DNA of 7,488 nt from Deltaproteobacteria bacterium (GCA_019310865.1 JAFDDL010000168.1:1-7488); one strand, 5' to 3'; positions 1 to 4,770 are shown, numbered from the stretch's first letter. Notes: generated by a model not told the origin, from the sequence alone. Made by a program: numbers and translations.

Positions 1-1
1 G

Positions 2-454
2 GTGTTTGTCAATGAATCGTTTTCAATGATCATGGCCCGGGTCAATCATTGCGGGCTGTCCGGCGTTCAGCTGCATGGGCAAGAGCCCCCGGAACTGGTC
101 ACGCGGCTTCGAAATGAAGGCTTGATTGTGATCAAGGCATTGTTTGTGGACGGTTTTCCGGATTTGTCCACCGCAGATCGTTATAACCCGACCGCCTATC
201 TGGTGGAATGCAGCAAGGGCAAACTACCCGGTGGCAATGCCATGGTGTGGCGCTGGAAAGATGCGCGAGCATTTGGCGAGCATAATCCACTCATCATTGC
301 CGGTGGGCTTTCACCGGAAAATGTGACGACAGCCATTGCCGATGCCAAGCCAGGGGGGGTCGACGTCAGTTCCGGCATCGAAACCTCGCCCGGTATGAAG
401 GATTTGGAAAAGGTTGCTGCGTTTATTCGGGCTGTTCACCAAGCACCGGCATAA
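2..454 (+). CDS. trpF: Phosphoribosylanthranilate isomerase, C-terminal part (5' end outside window)
   Basis: TrpF is a cytoplasmic single-domain TIM-barrel enzyme that isomerises N-(5'-phosphoribosyl)anthranilate in tryptophan synthesis. The visible 150 residues match the C-terminal two thirds or so of the family: FVN at 2-4, VQLHGQE at 22-28, AGGLSPENV at 100-108 and GVDVSSGIETSPGMKD at 119-134, the last two forming the phosphate-binding end of the barrel. The first codon in view is GTG, but in this family that position is normally an internal valine of a VFVN strand, so the gene almost certainly starts upstream of the window. Oddity: the segment that usually reads LLD...GGTG...W is LVEC...PGGNA...W here (residues 67-84), so the usual general-acid Asp appears to be Glu69. 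No other trp gene follows, so trpF is the last gene of its unit. It faces the minus-strand gene ending at 601. Family assignment is firm; activity is inferred. Confidence 0.93.
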   Translation: MFVNESFSMIMARVNHCGLSGVQLHGQEPPELVTRLRNEGLIVIKALFVDGFPDLSTADRYNPTAYLVECSKGKLPGGNAMVWRWKDARAFGEHNPLIIAGGLSPENVTTAIADAKPGGVDVSSGIETSPGMKDLEKVAAFIRAVHQAPA

Positions 455-470
455 GGGCATATGCGATAGC

Positions 471-600
471 TTAGGGCTCGCGCAGGAAAGCGAAGCCTTA
501 ACGATTTGCGATTTTCACTTTGGCAGTTGTGAGTGGCATGGGGCGGTGAATCCACTACCATTGGATTCGTGACAAAAGTGGCGGTTTCGCGAAAAAACCG
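471..600. other. Non-coding foldback region between trpF and the small-gene pair
   Basis: No credible gene lies in this gap. It contains several inverted repeats. An imperfect hairpin pairs 471-481 with 490-501. A perfect 7-bp hairpin pairs GAATCCA (548-554) with TGGATTC (562-568). A wider pairing joins CACTTT (516-521) to AAAGTG (575-580), and flanking TTTGCG/CGCGAAA-like bases extend it. The nested arrangement could be a transcription stop for trpF, a small structured RNA or a decayed repeat element. No T-run follows the 548-568 stem, which argues against a classical plus-strand terminator. Confidence 0.4.
582..600 (-). terminator. Weak candidate terminator of the small-gene pair
   Basis: CGGTTT (582-587) pairs with AAACCG (595-600) immediately after the minus-strand stop codon at 601-603. 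The stem is only 6 bp and the following minus-strand bases are only partly T-rich, so this is a weak call. Confidence 0.25.
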
Positions 601-828
601 TTACATCTTATACATCTGTTTCGTCTTTTCAAGGTTTCTCAACAGCCGTTTGGGCAGCTTGCGGTTAAACCGGTCGCTGAGAAAATTCTGAATATCCTCG
701 AGTGCACTGAGTTGCCCGGACCGGTGATCCGACTGGTCCGGGGATTCGGACGCACAACCGGCATCCGAAACGGCCTGACGCCGCGCTTCGATGTTTTGGT
801 ATAATTGCAGTAGGTAGTTATGGGACAT
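601..828 (-). CDS. Small hypothetical protein A (75 aa)
   Basis: I do not recognise a named family. The 75-residue product is polar and probably mostly helical, with no signal peptide, membrane segment or Cys/His metal motif. The C-terminal third is strongly basic (RFNRKLPKRLLRNLEK, residues 53-68). It aligns with the neighbouring gene at 867-1064: both have an N-terminal M..[NQ][YF]L..[LI][YH]Q, then RQA[VI]..A, then G[QR][LV] followed 13 residues later by a matching FN, with one gap in between. That makes them likely tandem paralogues and supports this ORF being a real gene. The ATG at 826-828 has no clear Shine-Dalgarno sequence, but no better start is visible. It lies 38 bases downstream of its paralogue and is probably co-transcribed with it. 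Function is unknown. Confidence 0.6.
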   Translation of the reverse strand: MSHNYLLQLYQNIEARRQAVSDAGCASESPDQSDHRSGQLSALEDIQNFLSDRFNRKLPKRLLRNLEKTKQMYKM

Positions 829-866
829 GATGAATAACAGTTAGGCTTGGCTTTCCCGCACGAGAC

Positions 867-1064
867 CTAGTAATAAGACTGCGTATTGAGGTTGAAGTTT
901 TCATCGATAAGCTTCCGAAAAACAAGAAATTCTTCAACCCTGCCCTCATGAAAATTTACGGTCTTTGTGTTACCGCACGCTTTGGCCGATTTGATTGCCT
1001 GGCGTGAACATGCGAGTTGATCGACTATAAATTGATGGATATCCACCAGAAACTGGTTTGCCAT
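867..1064 (-). CDS. Small hypothetical protein B (65 aa), paralogue of protein A
   Basis: I do not recognise a named family. I chose the ATG at 1062-1064 rather than the in-frame ATG at 1083-1085. AAAGG lies about 8 bases before the inner start, whereas the outer start has no ribosome binding site. The inner start also makes the N-terminus (MANQFLVDIHQ) line up with protein A (MSHNYLLQLYQ). The product is a short, probably helical cytosolic protein with conserved RQAI, a HEGR segment and a terminal DENFN block. Using the outer start would give 72 residues. The gene is transcribed divergently from the Rrf2 regulator across a region holding a perfect palindrome, so it may belong to the same regulon. 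Function is unknown. Confidence 0.65.
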   Translation of the reverse strand: MANQFLVDIHQFIVDQLACSRQAIKSAKACGNTKTVNFHEGRVEEFLVFRKLIDENFNLNTQSYY

Positions 1065-1104
1065 GTTTATTACCTTTGTCGCCATTTGGCGGCGGGTTTC
1101 AAAC

Positions 1105-1139
1105 TTTTTCTTGACATGAACCGATCTGGCAATTAATGT
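1105..1139 (+). promoter_or_regulatory. Candidate rrf2 promoter
   Basis: A perfect TTGACA -35 box lies at 1111-1116, followed after 17 bases by TAATGT (1134-1139, 3 of 6 consensus bases) as a possible -10. The same 12 bases TTTTTCTTGACA (1105-1116) recur upstream of the sqr operon on the opposite strand (4648-4637), which supports a functional role. The expected start site near 1146 would put the palindrome at 1155-1169 just downstream of transcription initiation, a typical place for a repressor site. Confidence 0.5.
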
Positions 1140-1148
1140 AGACAGAAT

Positions 1149-1170
1149 TGATATAGATTAAATTAATCTG
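1149..1170. promoter_or_regulatory. Candidate Rrf2 operator upstream of rrf2
   Basis: AGATTAAATTAATCT at 1155-1169 is a perfect 15-bp palindrome with 7-base arms around one central A. The 13 bases TGATATAGATTAA (1149-1161) recur exactly on the minus strand at 4602-4590, upstream of sqr. Apart from one extra ATTAA here, the identity continues through TCTG. Position, symmetry and recurrence suggest the binding site of the adjacent dimeric Rrf2 regulator. It may also affect the divergent small-gene pair, because a weak minus-strand promoter (TTGTTT at 1179-1174, TATATC at 1155-1150) would have its spacer covered by the palindrome. Confidence 0.55.
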
Positions 1171-1193
1171 AAAAAACAACCAACCGATATTCT

Positions 1194-1592
1194 ATGAAAT
1201 TATCCACAAGAAGCCGTTACAGCACCCGGATCCTTCTGGAACTTGCTCGGCAAACCGAACCGCTACCCGTGCAAGTGAGTCAAATATCCAATCGCCAGGG
1301 AATTTCGGTAAAATACCTTGAGCAGCTCATCCGAACACTTAAAAAAGCCAATCTGGTAAAAAGCGTCAGAGGCCCCAAAGGGGGGCATCTGCTTGCCCAG
1401 CCGGCCGAAAATATCACGCTCGGCCAAATTGTCAGGCTTTTTGAAGGACAGGCGGAACTGGTTGCATGCATCAGCGATCCCGACAAATGTAATATCGCCG
1501 ACGATTGCCGAGTCCGTCTGGCATGGAAAGAGGCCACCGAAGTGCTCTATCAGAAACTCGATTCTACCTCAATTGCCGACCTGATCAAATAG
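1194..1592 (+). CDS. Rrf2/IscR-family transcriptional regulator with three cluster-type cysteines
   Basis: This is a 132-residue winged-helix DNA-binding protein of the Rrf2 family. The N-terminal helix MKLSTRSRYSTRILLELA, the recognition helix ISVKYLEQLIRTLKKANLV (37-55) and the wing SVRGPKGGHLLAQP (57-70) are canonical. C92, C99 and C105 sit in the usual dimerisation/effector loop with IscR-like spacing, so an Fe-S cluster or other thiol-based sensing is likely. Known members sense Fe-S status, cysteine supply, NO or redox state. No Shine-Dalgarno is visible before the ATG at 1194. The gene is probably autoregulated through the palindrome at 1155-1169, and the matching site upstream of sqr suggests that operon is a target. 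Its TAG stop (1590-1592) straddles the junction with the MITE-like element, so the original C-terminus may have been slightly different. The exact effector is not known. Confidence 0.92.
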   Translation: MKLSTRSRYSTRILLELARQTEPLPVQVSQISNRQGISVKYLEQLIRTLKKANLVKSVRGPKGGHLLAQPAENITLGQIVRLFEGQAELVACISDPDKCNIADDCRVRLAWKEATEVLYQKLDSTSIADLIK

Positions 1593-1751
1593 TGCCCATC
1601 CATAAATGGCTAATTTTCCCGATTTCTGTGTCAGTTGAAAATTTTAATACTCGGAGGTAAGCGAAGACTCCGATACTCAATGTATGCCTGCGGTTAAAAT
1701 TTCCGCCTTCCTTGAACTCGAAAAAATTATCCTATTTCTGAATGGACACTA
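1590..1751 (+). mobile_element. MITE-like foldback element, copy 1
   Basis: A 162-bp non-coding element has terminal inverted repeats. The left end is TAGTGCCCATCCATAAATGG (1590-1609), and the reverse complement of the right end (1732-1751) matches it at 16 of 20 bases. The interior contains a further hairpin, TCGGAG (1651-1656) with CTCCGA (1668-1673), and AAATTTTAA-type complementary tracts, so the whole unit can fold back. Copy 2 at 4402-4548 shares the termini and a recognisable core (TGCCTgCGGTTaAAA near 1685) in the same orientation. If the element proper runs from G1592 to C1749, the flanks CAAATA and TAAATA could be a degenerate 6-bp target duplication. There is no transposase inside, so it would be a non-autonomous element. 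Confidence 0.65.
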
Positions 1752-1774
1752 AATAATCGTAATCCTGCAACCGT

Positions 1775-1823
1775 AAAAAAGCCGTTGCACCGAAAAGTTC
1801 GTTTTCGGGTGCATCGGCTTTTT
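1775..1823. terminator. Bidirectional intrinsic terminator between rrf2 and the sqr operon
   Basis: A 16-base arm at 1781-1796 pairs with 1802-1818, with one mismatch and one bulge. The loop is about five bases, around 1797-1801. The stem is preceded by A6 (1775-1780) and followed by T5 (1819-1823), so it has a U-tract when read in either direction. It lies 10 bases past the stop of the minus-strand response regulator gene and downstream of the plus-strand rrf2/MITE, so it serves both convergent units. Confidence 0.9.
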
Positions 1824-1833
1824 AAATGAAATT

Positions 1834-2361
1834 CTATTTGTTCAGCAAATTCTTAATTTTATTCAACGTATCCGGATCGGAAGCATCAATCAGCCGCTTG
1901 ATCGCCAACTTGTCCGAAGTTCCCGTTATCGGAGCCTCATCTGCCCCGGGCGCCTTGGTGACATCGAGAATGTCACAAATTGAATTCACCAGTTTCTCCG
2001 GAGAGATCGGCTTCTCGAAGGTATACCGCGGGCGCAAGCCCGAAGCAAATGCGTTGAATCCTTTGATGTCCTCACTGCCGAACTCGTCATGCGCGTGCGC
2101 TGTAATCACCACCACCGGCAAATTCGCAAATTGTTCTTTCTTTCGCAGGGTCCGGATGACATTGATACCTGATTTTCTGGGCATCACCATGTCCAATGTC
2201 ATCAAGTCCGGTGGATTTAGCTCAACCTTTTCCAGGGCATCCACACCATCCACTGCAGTGTCCACCTGAAAACCGGCATCTTCCAAACACGCGGCAAGAA
2301 AATGTCGAACATCGGGTTCATCATCAACCACCAATATTTTTTTATCCGATGCGGTTGCCAT
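1834..2361 (-). CDS. Stand-alone CheY-like response regulator with C-terminal extension
   Basis: This is a 175-residue protein with a complete receiver domain (about 7-130). The acidic pair is D13-D14, the phosphoacceptor is D57 in LDMVMP, the switch residue is T87 in VVVITAHA and the lysine is K117 in FEKPIS. All key residues are present, so it should be phosphorylatable. There is no recognisable DNA-binding or enzymatic output domain. The last 45 residues or so are a low-complexity linker followed by a short helical tail (DKLAIKRLIDASDPDTLNKIKNLLNK). I chose the ATG at 2359-2361, with AAGGAG 8 to 9 bases upstream; the adjacent GTG at 2362-2364 would add one residue. It is the last gene of the sqr operon, 38 bases after the DUF1641 gene, and is followed by a strong terminator. 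No histidine kinase is in the window, so its partner must be encoded elsewhere. Its link with sulfide oxidation is inferred from the operon only. Confidence 0.92.
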   Translation of the reverse strand: MATASDKKILVVDDEPDVRHFLAACLEDAGFQVDTAVDGVDALEKVELNPPDLMTLDMVMPRKSGINVIRTLRKKEQFANLPVVVITAHAHDEFGSEDIKGFNAFASGLRPRYTFEKPISPEKLVNSICDILDVTKAPGADEAPITGTSDKLAIKRLIDASDPDTLNKIKNLLNK

Positions 2362-2399
2362 CACGAATTCTCCTTTCTTTAGGGGTTTGGAAATAACTT

Positions 2400-3107
2400 C
2401 TAATCAGTCGATTTCGGTAACACTTCTTTCCCGTCGTCACCATCGCTTGCGTCGTTCCCATTGCTGAGCTTGCCAAGGGCTTTGGTCAACTGCATCAGCA
2501 CACCGAGCCCCTGTTTAATTTCACTGTTGAAACCGGCCGAGACAAGACCCAAGGGCCCGACTTTCTTGGTTTTCTCAAGTTTGATCTCGGGCAACATGTC
2601 AATGGCCTTTTCCAGAAATCCCAGTGTGTTCGGATCGCCCATCTTCTTTGCCAGCGCCATCATCGCCACGGCCCCATCTCCGATTTTATCGATATCTTCA
2701 GCTGTATACGCTTCGGCGACCTTGGCGCGAACATCCAGCGTCGCTTGAAGAATCCTGAACACACCTTTTCGTTCAAGCGTGTCCAGGTGATCAATCATCA
2801 GCGGCACCGCAGACTTGAGCAGCGGTTCGAGATCCGTCACAAATTCAATAATATTTTCCATTTGACGCAAGGCAAATGAAAAATTACGCGTGTTGCGCAT
2901 GACCTGTTTTATCAAAAGAAACAGATCTTCAAGCTGAAAACCGGCCTCTACCTCCTGGAGCTCTTGGATCAGGAGCTGAACCGCCGTATTTCCAAGGGGA
3001 ATGATATCGTCCTTGAGTTCTTTCAACTCAGTGGCAGACTTCACCAGTGGTGAGATCTGGGACTCAAGCGAATCGAGTCTTTGTAAGATTAACTCTTCGT
3101 TTGTCAT
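2400..3107 (-). CDS. DUF1641 family protein (SQR-associated)
   Basis: This 235-residue protein is soluble and helix-rich. An N-terminal coiled-coil-like stretch (about 1-60) leads into the region ERKGVFRILQATLDVRAK (112-129), which resembles the DUF1641 core. An acidic, Ser/Asp/Gly-rich tail (about 215-235) follows. DUF1641 genes are often found next to sulfide:quinone oxidoreductase or formate dehydrogenase genes in bacteria and archaea; the biochemical role is not established, and an accessory or membrane-anchoring role for the oxidoreductase is only a guess. The start at 3105-3107 is well supported: AAGGAGG sits about 6 bases upstream and begins within the TAA stop codon of sqr. The 10-base gap to sqr shows tight operon coupling. 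No cysteines are present, so it is not itself a cluster or heme-thiolate protein. Confidence 0.82.
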   Translation of the reverse strand: MTNEELILQRLDSLESQISPLVKSATELKELKDDIIPLGNTAVQLLIQELQEVEAGFQLEDLFLLIKQVMRNTRNFSFALRQMENIIEFVTDLEPLLKSAVPLMIDHLDTLERKGVFRILQATLDVRAKVAEAYTAEDIDKIGDGAVAMMALAKKMGDPNTLGFLEKAIDMLPEIKLEKTKKVGPLGLVSAGFNSEIKQGLGVLMQLTKALGKLSNGNDASDGDDGKEVLPKSTD

Positions 3108-3117
3108 GAGTCCCTCC

Positions 3118-4368
3118 TTATGTTGTCTCTACAGTCGGCCAACTCTTTCCGGCCATGTTCATCTGTGGTTCCAACGGCAACTCCTGTCCAGTTAGCAACA
3201 GATTCCAGTAAACCCATTTGAACATCATTTTTCCCCAATAATTCATGTAGCTTTCGCCCACCAAATCAAAAGGGCCAAGACCCGGAAACGGGAACTTGCC
3301 GGGTAGCGGTTCGGTCTTGTAGTTAAAATCAAACAGGAAGGCCTTGTCATACCCTGACACAATAAAGCAGGTTGAATGTCCGTCAAAGGACGGCTTGGGC
3401 GCCTGTCCCTCGATTTCAAGGAGCATATTTTCAGCAACGATCTCCGCCTCGTAATGCGCAACCGATCCGGCCTTGGATGTGGGCACATTGGTGGCATCGC
3501 CCACCACGTATATGTTATCGTATTTTTCTGCTCTCAAAGTAGCGTTATCGGTAAACACATACCCCATGCCGTCTCCCATTCCGGAATCTTCCACATACTC
3601 GGCACCGAGATTCGGCATGGTGGAAACCAGCAGATCGAAATCCACCTCGTCTCCCTTGGCGGACCCGAGAACGTTGCGCTCGGTGTCGACTTCAACCAAA
3701 TCGAAATTGGGCGTCACCATGATTTTTTTCTCTTCTGCCGTGACGCTCAGGACCGACGTGGCGATGGGCTTGGTAAAAATACCGGTATTGGGGGTGACAA
3801 ATTCGATTTCGATGTTGTCTCGCACACCCTTTGTCGCATAAAACCAATCGGCCATGAAGATGAACTCCATAGGGACCACCGGACATTTATGGGGCATTTC
3901 CGCAATATTGAAAATTAATCGTCCGGATTTGAAATATTTCATCTTGTGGTACAGCGCAATGGCGCTGTCAAGCGTAAAAAACGAATGAACGCTGCCCTTT
4001 GGATCCGGTTTCCAGTCTTCGAGTCCTTCCAGTTCCTCTGGGGCCATGCGGCATCCGGTTGCAACGACCAACCAGTCATAATCGTATTTGCCCTTTTTGC
4101 ACTCAACTTCCCGTGTTTCCGTATTGACACCGACAATCTCGTCAAGAATAAAATTGACCCCCGGGGGAATGAACTCTCGTTTCGGTTTCATACAGTCTTT
4201 GGCGGTGTAGATTCCAAATGGAATAAAAAGCCAGCCGGGTTGATAGTGGTGCATTTCATCATTGTCGATTATGGTGATCTGCCATTCCCTCGGGTTCAGC
4301 TCCCTAGCCAGTCTTGCAGCGACCATGGTTCCGCCGGCGCCTGAACCCAGTATGAGAATTTTTTTCAT
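3118..4368 (-). CDS. sqr: Sulfide:quinone oxidoreductase-like flavoprotein
   Basis: SQR is a membrane-associated FAD enzyme that oxidises sulfide to zero-valent sulfur or polysulfide and passes the electrons to quinone. The 416-residue product has the N-terminal Rossmann motif GSGAGG (8-13), the second FAD motif VVGDAT (288-293) followed by TSKAGSVAHYEA, and an aromatic amphipathic C-terminus (WVYWNLLLTG, 385-394) of the sort that anchors SQRs to the membrane face. C162 (PHKCPVVP) and C334 (STCFIVSGYDKAFLFDFNY) are placed like the redox cysteine pair of the family, and C106 is a candidate third. The ATG at 4366-4368 is chosen because GAGGAGG lies about 6 bases upstream. The open frame continues 28 codons further into the MITE-like element, but nothing supports starting there. 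It heads the operon sqr-DUF1641-response regulator. I do not assign the SQR subtype. A related disulfide-reductase-like activity is a less likely alternative. Confidence 0.88.
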   Translation of the reverse strand: MKKILILGSGAGGTMVAARLARELNPREWQITIIDNDEMHHYQPGWLFIPFGIYTAKDCMKPKREFIPPGVNFILDEIVGVNTETREVECKKGKYDYDWLVVATGCRMAPEELEGLEDWKPDPKGSVHSFFTLDSAIALYHKMKYFKSGRLIFNIAEMPHKCPVVPMEFIFMADWFYATKGVRDNIEIEFVTPNTGIFTKPIATSVLSVTAEEKKIMVTPNFDLVEVDTERNVLGSAKGDEVDFDLLVSTMPNLGAEYVEDSGMGDGMGYVFTDNATLRAEKYDNIYVVGDATNVPTSKAGSVAHYEAEIVAENMLLEIEGQAPKPSFDGHSTCFIVSGYDKAFLFDFNYKTEPLPGKFPFPGLGPFDLVGESYMNYWGKMMFKWVYWNLLLTGQELPLEPQMNMAGKSWPTVETT

Positions 4369-4401
4369 GAAGGTCCTCCTCTCGGGTGTGTTCACCCTAG
4401 T

Positions 4402-4548
4402 TAGTGCCCACCCATAATTGGCATCTTTCAGCCCAGGGCGGCGTTCTCGCATTTTTTCAATCCTCGAAATAGGCTCACTATGCCTCCGGTTGAAAAAATG
4501 CTGCGGCCTTGCCCTGAACTGTAAGCTACCAATTCTGGATGGGCACTA
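4402..4548 (+). mobile_element. MITE-like foldback element, copy 2, in the sqr leader
   Basis: A 147-bp non-coding element has 20-bp terminal inverted repeats matching at 18 of 20: TAGTGCCCACCCATAATTGG at 4402-4421, against the reverse complement of 4529-4548. Inside, GCATTTTTTCAA (4449-4460) is perfectly complementary to TTGAAAAAATGC (4490-4501), and intermediate segments (around 4428-4448 and 4502-4520) also pair, so almost the full length folds into one long imperfect hairpin. TAGTTA occurs on both sides (4398-4403 and 4547-4552) and could be a 6-bp target-site duplication if the element proper is G4404-C4546. It has no transposase. It lies between the sqr Shine-Dalgarno (about 4374-4380) and the candidate sqr operator (4566-4602), so it would be transcribed in the leader RNA. 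Confidence 0.75.
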
Positions 4549-4565
4549 GTTAGATAGTATATTTC

Positions 4566-4602
4566 AGACTATTTTAATCTCGGAACAGATTAATCTATAT
4601 CA
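4566..4602 (-). promoter_or_regulatory. Candidate tandem Rrf2 operators upstream of sqr
   Basis: Two operator-like sequences lie side by side. The proximal block (4587-4602) contains the perfect 10-bp palindrome AGATTAATCT (4587-4596) and, on the minus strand, TGATATAGATTAA (4602-4590), identical to 1149-1161 upstream of rrf2. It differs from the rrf2 site by lacking one ATTAA unit. A second copy at 4566-4580 (AGACTATTTTAATCT) matches the 15-bp rrf2 palindrome at 12 of 15 positions. Both would lie just downstream of the expected sqr transcription start. Confidence 0.55.
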
Positions 4603-4614
4603 TTTGGGTATGGT

Positions 4615-4648
4615 TTATTATTCATTTTGGTTGGGTTGTCAAGAAAAA
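4615..4648 (-). promoter_or_regulatory. Candidate promoter of the sqr operon
   Basis: On the minus strand, TTTTTCTTGACA (4648-4637) exactly repeats the block at 1105-1116 upstream of rrf2, including a perfect TTGACA -35 box (4642-4637). A possible -10, TAATAA, lies 16 bases further on (4620-4615). The distance from TTGACA to the shared TGATATAGATTAA block is 34 bases here and 32 bases at rrf2. The implied leader is about 235 bases and includes MITE-like copy 2. Confidence 0.5.
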
Positions 4649-4735
4649 AAGAAAGCGACCCTAAAAAATCCATCGTCGTCATGAATTTGGCGCGTACCGC
4701 TTCTGCGGTTACCCTGCGTCGGGCTTCATGTCGGC

Positions 4736-4764
4736 TTGTCAAACATTGAACCTTCTGGTATGCA
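4736..4764 (+). promoter_or_regulatory. Weak candidate promoter of the maf operon
   Basis: TTGTCA (4736-4741), a 17-base spacer and TATGCA (4759-4764) resemble a sigma-70 promoter. It would place the transcription start almost at the maf ATG, giving a nearly leaderless message, which fits the poor Shine-Dalgarno there. The rest of the gap between 4649 and 4735 shows only a short hairpin, ACCGC/GCGGT (4696-4709). The real promoter could equally lie in that gap. Confidence 0.25.
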
Positions 4765-4770
4765 GGGCCA

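Noticed and set aside
1065..1085. Outer ATG for small protein B, adding seven residues
   Set aside because: There is no Shine-Dalgarno before it. The inner ATG has AAAGG at good spacing and aligns with the start of the paralogue.
1590..1751. Reading the MITE-like copy 1 hairpin as the rrf2 terminator
   Set aside because: It lacks a compact GC stem followed by a T-run, and a much better terminator sits at 1775-1823.
1826..2269. Open frame of 147 codons on the plus strand opposite the response regulator
   Set aside because: It overlaps the terminator and lies antisense to a complete receiver domain, with low-complexity Ser-rich content.
2362..2364. GTG one codon before the response regulator ATG as the start
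   Set aside because: It is possible, but the spacing from AAGGAG suits the ATG as well or better, and the difference is a single residue.
3376..3918. Open frame of 180 codons on the plus strand inside sqr
   Set aside because: It is antisense to a clear flavoprotein gene and its translation shows no family features.
4369..4452. Upstream extension of the sqr frame by 28 codons to an ATG at 4452
   Set aside because: The extension is read from the MITE-like element, has no ribosome binding site and precedes the normal N-terminal Rossmann strand. The ATG at 4366-4368 has a strong GAGGAGG.
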